Below are positions 61,475-64,000 of a stretch of DNA of 64,000 nt, piece after piece. The translations under genes and the position numbers were made by a program. The DNA is from Lysobacteraceae bacterium SCN 69-320. GTDB lineage: Bacteria > Pseudomonadota > Gammaproteobacteria > Xanthomonadales > Rhodanobacteraceae. The stretch's first letter is position 1, and every line of letters starts with the position of its first letter. Below the pieces are notes generated by a model that saw nothing but the letters and a program-made list of their open reading frames with translations, was not told where the DNA came from and searched no databases. The stretch lies in NCBI GenBank assembly GCA_001725155.1, contig MEFP01000012.1, positions 310,001 to 374,000 on the forward strand, in the 5' to 3' direction.

Positions 61475-61483
61475 TATCCCGCC
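61457..61483. repeat. Perfect inverted repeat, probable operator
   Basis: GGCGGGATAAT-tcacc-ATTATCCCGCC, a perfect 11-bp inverted repeat with 5-base centre. It covers the start codon of the 61220-61474 frame and lies 96 bp before kfrA. It is not followed by a T-run, so operator use is more likely than termination. Confidence 0.65.
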
Positions 61484-61525
61484 TGTGAATTCCTGCCAGA
61501 CACGGGCCTGTTTGCCTCTTTTATA

Positions 61526-61549
61526 GTATGTAATTACGTGGTATGTAAT
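61526..61549 (+). repeat. Direct repeats upstream of kfrA
   Basis: GTATGTAAT occurs twice 15 bp apart, with GTAATTAC in between and a TATAGT hexamer overlapping the first. KfrA proteins repress their own promoters, so this may be its binding site. Confidence 0.5.
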
Positions 61550-61578
61550 GCCGTACGAAATTCACCGAGGAGCGGACC

Positions 61579-62616
61579 GTGGCCCGAGGCGGGGTGTACA
61601 AGAGCGAAGTCGAGAAGGCGCGCCAGGCGCTGCTGGCCCAGGGCAAGCACCCGTCCGTGGACGCCGTGCGCGTGGCCCTGGGCAATACCGGGTCCAAGAC
61701 CACGATCCACCGCTACCTCAAGGAGCTCGAGGCCGAGGACGCCAGCGGGGTCGGGGGCAAGTTTCCGATCAGCGACGCCCTGGCCGACCTGGTCAGCCGC
61801 CTGGCCGGCCAGCTCAGCGCCGAGGCCGACCAGCGGATCGCCGAGGCGCAGGCCCGCTGCGAGACCCAGTTACGCGAGCGTGCGGCCGAACTGGCGCAGG
61901 TCCGCGAAGAAGCCCGCGCGCTGGCCGCCCATCTGCAGCGGACCGACGAGGCCTTGCAGGCCGAACGGACGGCCCTCCAGCTCGCGCAGACCGCGCGAGG
62001 GGAGGCCAACACCACGATCCGGGAACTCCACGAGCGCATCGCCGGCCTGACCGCGCGCCTGGCCGAGCACGAGGCGCACACGCAGTCGCTGGAGCAGAAG
62101 CACGCGCACGCCCGCGAGGCGCTGGAGCACTACCGGACGTCGGTGAAAGAGCAGCGCGATCAGGAGCAGCGCCGGCACGACCACCAGATCCAGCAGCTGC
62201 AGGTGGAACTGCGCGAAGCACGCGACGGCCTCATGGCGAAAAACCAGGAACTTGTGCAGCTCAACTGGGACAATGTGCGCCTGACCGAACTGGCCGGCCA
62301 GCACGACCGCGAGGCACGTGACGCGCGCGCCCAACTACGCCGGCTCGACGAGGAGGCCCAGGCGCTCCGGCCCGTCGCCCGCGAGCACGACGCCCTGCAG
62401 ATCCGGTATGCCCACGAACACCTCGCCGGCGAGGGGCTGCGGGCGGACCTGGCGGCGATGCGCGAGGCGCTGGCCACGGAACAAGCCGCGCGCCAGGTCG
62501 CCGAGACCACCGCGGCGCAAGCCACGGCACGCCTCCAGGCCTTCGACGAAGTGCTCGCTCGGCGCGCAGCCGTCTCACCCAGCGAGACACCGTCACCCGC
62601 CCCCACGGGCACCTGA
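61579..62616 (+). CDS. kfrA: KfrA-type DNA-binding coiled-coil protein
   Basis: A 345-residue protein. The N-terminal 60 residues form the KfrA DNA-binding domain (VEKARQALLAQGKHPSVDAVRVALGNTGSKTTIHRYLKEL). Residues about 75-325 are one long alpha-helical coiled coil rich in Glu, Arg, Ala and Gln. KfrA proteins are found on plasmids and integrative elements, where they help stable inheritance and repress their own gene. Translation starts at GTG after GAGGAG. Two overlapping ORF-track frames are shadows. Confidence 0.9.
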   Translation: MARGGVYKSEVEKARQALLAQGKHPSVDAVRVALGNTGSKTTIHRYLKELEAEDASGVGGKFPISDALADLVSRLAGQLSAEADQRIAEAQARCETQLRERAAELAQVREEARALAAHLQRTDEALQAERTALQLAQTARGEANTTIRELHERIAGLTARLAEHEAHTQSLEQKHAHAREALEHYRTSVKEQRDQEQRRHDHQIQQLQVELREARDGLMAKNQELVQLNWDNVRLTELAGQHDREARDARAQLRRLDEEAQALRPVAREHDALQIRYAHEHLAGEGLRADLAAMREALATEQAARQVAETTAAQATARLQAFDEVLARRAAVSPSETPSPAPTGT

Positions 62617-62713
62617 CGTCAGCACGCCAGCGCTGGCAAGGCCCGCCTTTGCAGCGCGTCCCGACGCCCGTACACTGGATCCCTCGGAGCCAGCCTATGG
62701 GAGGAGCAACGCC

Positions 62714-62935
62714 ATGGCGAAGAAAGATGCCCCCGGCATGCGCGGGCAGCGATCGCGCAACGAGAGCGGTCCGCTGCGGCAGAAGCGCGGGGACACGAAC
62801 GTCGGCACGATCGAACGGCAGTACAACCGGGACTTCGGCGTCCGTAGCGACATGCACCTCGACACGTTGTTGGAACGCACCGGTCAAGCCTCGCTGAACG
62901 ATCTGATTCGCAGCAACGCCGGCAAGAAATCCTAG
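62714..62935 (+). CDS. Small basic protein after kfrA
   Basis: A 73-residue, highly charged protein (MAKKDAPGMRGQRSRNESGPLRQKRGDTNVGTIE... LDTLLERTGQASLNDLIRSNAGKKS). GGGAGGAG precedes the ATG. The C-terminal half looks like a short helical domain seen in small plasmid/ICE proteins; no named family was recognised. The ORF-track frame starts far upstream inside kfrA and is trimmed. Confidence 0.65.
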   Translation: MAKKDAPGMRGQRSRNESGPLRQKRGDTNVGTIERQYNRDFGVRSDMHLDTLLERTGQASLNDLIRSNAGKKS

Positions 62936-63008
62936 ACGCGTCGCCTTTGTTGAAGCCTCAACCACGATGCGCAGGAGCCGATCGCGGCGCCACGGCCAGG
63001 CCCTTCGC

Positions 63009-63254
63009 CTATCGGCCGCGTTTCGAGCGCACAGTCTCCGCGGCCTCCAGTTCCCCGCGCAGGCGCGCGCAGTCGGCAACAAAGTGGGCCTGGATACCCT
63101 CAAACGTCCGCAGCAGCTCGACTGCCGGGACTGTGTTGAACCCGAGCCGGTGCAGCCGATCCACCAGATCGCGTTGGCGCTCAACGATTCGATGGCCGCT
63201 GGCGACGTGACGTTGCGCGACGAGAAGGCGCGCGCGGATGGCTTCACTGTGCAC
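63009..63254 (-). CDS. Small helical protein of unknown function
   Basis: An 81-residue, all-helical protein starting at GTG (VHSEAIRARLLVAQRHVASGHRIVERQRDLVDRLHRLGFNTVPAVELLRTFE), rich in Arg, Leu and Val, with a probable coiled coil. Similar short proteins are common in accessory regions. The ATG-based start in the track adds 21 codons of poor composition, so the GTG is preferred. It is opposite in direction to kfrA and the GNAT gene. Confidence 0.55.
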   Translation of the reverse strand: MHSEAIRARLLVAQRHVASGHRIVERQRDLVDRLHRLGFNTVPAVELLRTFEGIQAHFVADCARLRGELEAAETVRSKRGR

Positions 63255-63370
63255 GGCAAGCCTCCGATCGGCCCGTGCTGATTGCCGCGCGTCACACCCG
63301 GGGTGCGGTCTGCCCATCCTGCGGCAGTTTTTACGGCGCTTCCAGCGCCAAATTTCGCGCTTCGCGGCAA

Positions 63371-63410
63371 TTTATAGTGCACTTCGGCGATTTATAGTGC
63401 ACTTCGGCGA
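63371..63410. repeat. Tandem 20-bp direct repeats before the GNAT gene
   Basis: TTTATAGTGCACTTCGGCGA occurs twice in tandem, preceded by a partly matching CTTCGCGGCAA. Each unit has a TATAGTGCAC core with the palindrome GTGCAC. They lie about 45 bp before the GNAT start and may be operators or iterons. Confidence 0.7.
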
Positions 63411-63453
63411 TTTTTTACAGCGACTCACTTGAAAAGGCACTCAGGGGAATGGT

Positions 63454-63942
63454 GTGACGGTCACGTGTGTGCTGCACACCCCGGAAACGCTCGACCAGGC
63501 CGGCCGAGCCGTCTTCGCTGCGCTGCTTCGCGAACAGGGCAAGGTTCGCGGCAACACCGCCGACAAGGTGGACCGCTGCCAGCTGCTCTGCATCGTCAAC
63601 ACCGATGCCGCTCCCATCGCCATCGGTGCGATCAAGCGCAAGACCGTCGCCGATTTTTGGCTGGCCGGATTGCCGGCGCTCGAGGAGGCCTTCGACTGGG
63701 AACTCGGCTATCTGTATACCCAGCCGACACACCAGGGGCAGGGAATTGCCGCAACGGTGGTGCGCGAGCTACTGACCGCCTACGGCCCCGGAAATCTCAT
63801 GGCTTCGACGGAAATCTCCGCGAACCCCGCCATGGTGCGGCTGCTGGAGAACCATCGCTTCAGCCGCGTCGGCCGGGCGTGGAAAAGTGCCATTCACGGC
63901 AACGACCTCGGGCTTTTCCTGCGCATGAACGACCGCCCGTGA
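63454..63942 (+). CDS. GNAT-family N-acetyltransferase
   Basis: A 162-residue acetyltransferase starting at GTG. The GNAT core is visible: WELGYLYTQPTHQGQGIAATVVRELL (beta4 and the Q-x-x-G-x-G/A acetyl-CoA loop, near residues 88-110), then LMASTEISANPAMVRLLENHRFSRVGR. The substrate is unknown. In mobile DNA such enzymes may be resistance factors or toxins, but the protein has no HTH partner gene nearby. The end of the window is 58 bases downstream. Confidence 0.82.
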   Translation: MTVTCVLHTPETLDQAGRAVFAALLREQGKVRGNTADKVDRCQLLCIVNTDAAPIAIGAIKRKTVADFWLAGLPALEEAFDWELGYLYTQPTHQGQGIAATVVRELLTAYGPGNLMASTEISANPAMVRLLENHRFSRVGRAWKSAIHGNDLGLFLRMNDRP

Positions 63943-64000
63943 ACTCGCCTCACGGTGGAAGCATGGATCCGATCTGGGCGCCGACTCCGAAATTCGGACT

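Larger units (their letters stand above)
61181..61578. other. Intergenic stretch with operator-like repeats
   Basis: About 400 bases between the antitoxin-type gene and kfrA. It contains a doubtful small ORF (61220-61474), a perfect inverted repeat (61457-61483) and twin direct repeats (61526-61549) before kfrA. Nothing else was recognised. Confidence 0.5.

Noticed and set aside
63371-63410. Tandem repeats as a CRISPR array
   Set aside because: Only two contiguous 20-bp units with no spacers and no cas genes.
1-64000. Insertion sequences, integrase or transposase genes
   Set aside because: Looked for DDE or tyrosine/serine recombinase motifs in the ORF track and found none, although KfrA, fragments and repeats point to mobile DNA.

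Overview
The window is high-GC proteobacterial DNA. Genes are tightly packed and very often joined by 4-bp ATGA overlaps. It looks like a heavy-metal and stress-resistance island inside or beside mobile accessory DNA. Family content and codon style point to a gamma- or betaproteobacterium, with Xanthomonadales-like organisms the most likely guess. No rRNA, tRNA, CRISPR array or transposase was seen.

Left part (about 1.7-15.2 kb, minus strand): a long operon-like run. In transcription order it holds an MBL-fold beta-CASP protein, a thymidine/AMP phosphorylase homologue, a PRPP synthetase homologue, phosphoketolase, an ABC1/UbiB-type kinase-like protein, acetate kinase and a cyclopropane fatty acid synthase. 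After a gap come an MFS transporter, an odd small ORF and an ATP-grasp enzyme. The enzymes suggest a route from nucleotides or pentose phosphates to acetyl phosphate, then acetate plus ATP, with membrane-lipid adaptation. Two small proteins of unknown function lie further left.

Metal block 1 (15.6-22.6 kb, minus): a MerR regulator with its own dyad promoter, DUF5676, an outer-membrane porin, a two-haem cytochrome c, DUF2933, an ICMT-like methyltransferase and a P1B-type ATPase with an unusual CPD motif. A Cys/His-rich exported protein lies just upstream of the regulator. A plus-strand MgtC/DUF4010 membrane protein sits at 22.8-24.0 kb.

Metal block 2 (24.0-37.0 kb, minus): a Cus-type RND efflux system (outer-membrane protein, adaptor, pump) preceded by a second Cys/His-rich exported protein. 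Next is a MerR-type promoter driving a second DUF2933-ICMT pair, an exported protein, an HlyD adaptor, a twin-NBD ABC ATPase and two ABC-2 permeases.

Mosaic zone (37.0-41.5 kb): a secreted protein with its own terminator abuts a 3'-truncated oleate hydratase. Beyond it are DUF1269 and DUF6629-like proteins and a stretch of gene fragments (methyltransferase, third copy of the Cys/His-rich gene start, czcC).

Candidate undescribed system (41.5-45.9 kb): an XRE-type regulator with paired palindromic operators, a DUF5131 (Gp37/Gp68) three-cysteine protein, a TcmP partner protein, and a convergent 601-aa protein with a HEPN-like R-x4-H motif. This combination resembles a defence module.

Metal block 3 (46.1-60.5 kb): a PbrR/ZntR-like MerR regulator divergent from a desaturase-like protein, a CDF-type transporter and an FTR1/PbrT-type permease fused to cytochrome c. 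Opposed to it is a czc operon (czcI-like, C, B, A, two PII-like proteins, CDF, AraC-like, membrane protein). Upstream of that is a CDF-lipoprotein pair under a CadR/PbrR-type dyad promoter.

Right end (60.8-64 kb): an orphan MbcA/ParS-like antitoxin-type protein, KfrA, small plasmid/ICE-type proteins, operator-like repeats and a GNAT acetyltransferase, all typical of integrative or plasmid backbones.
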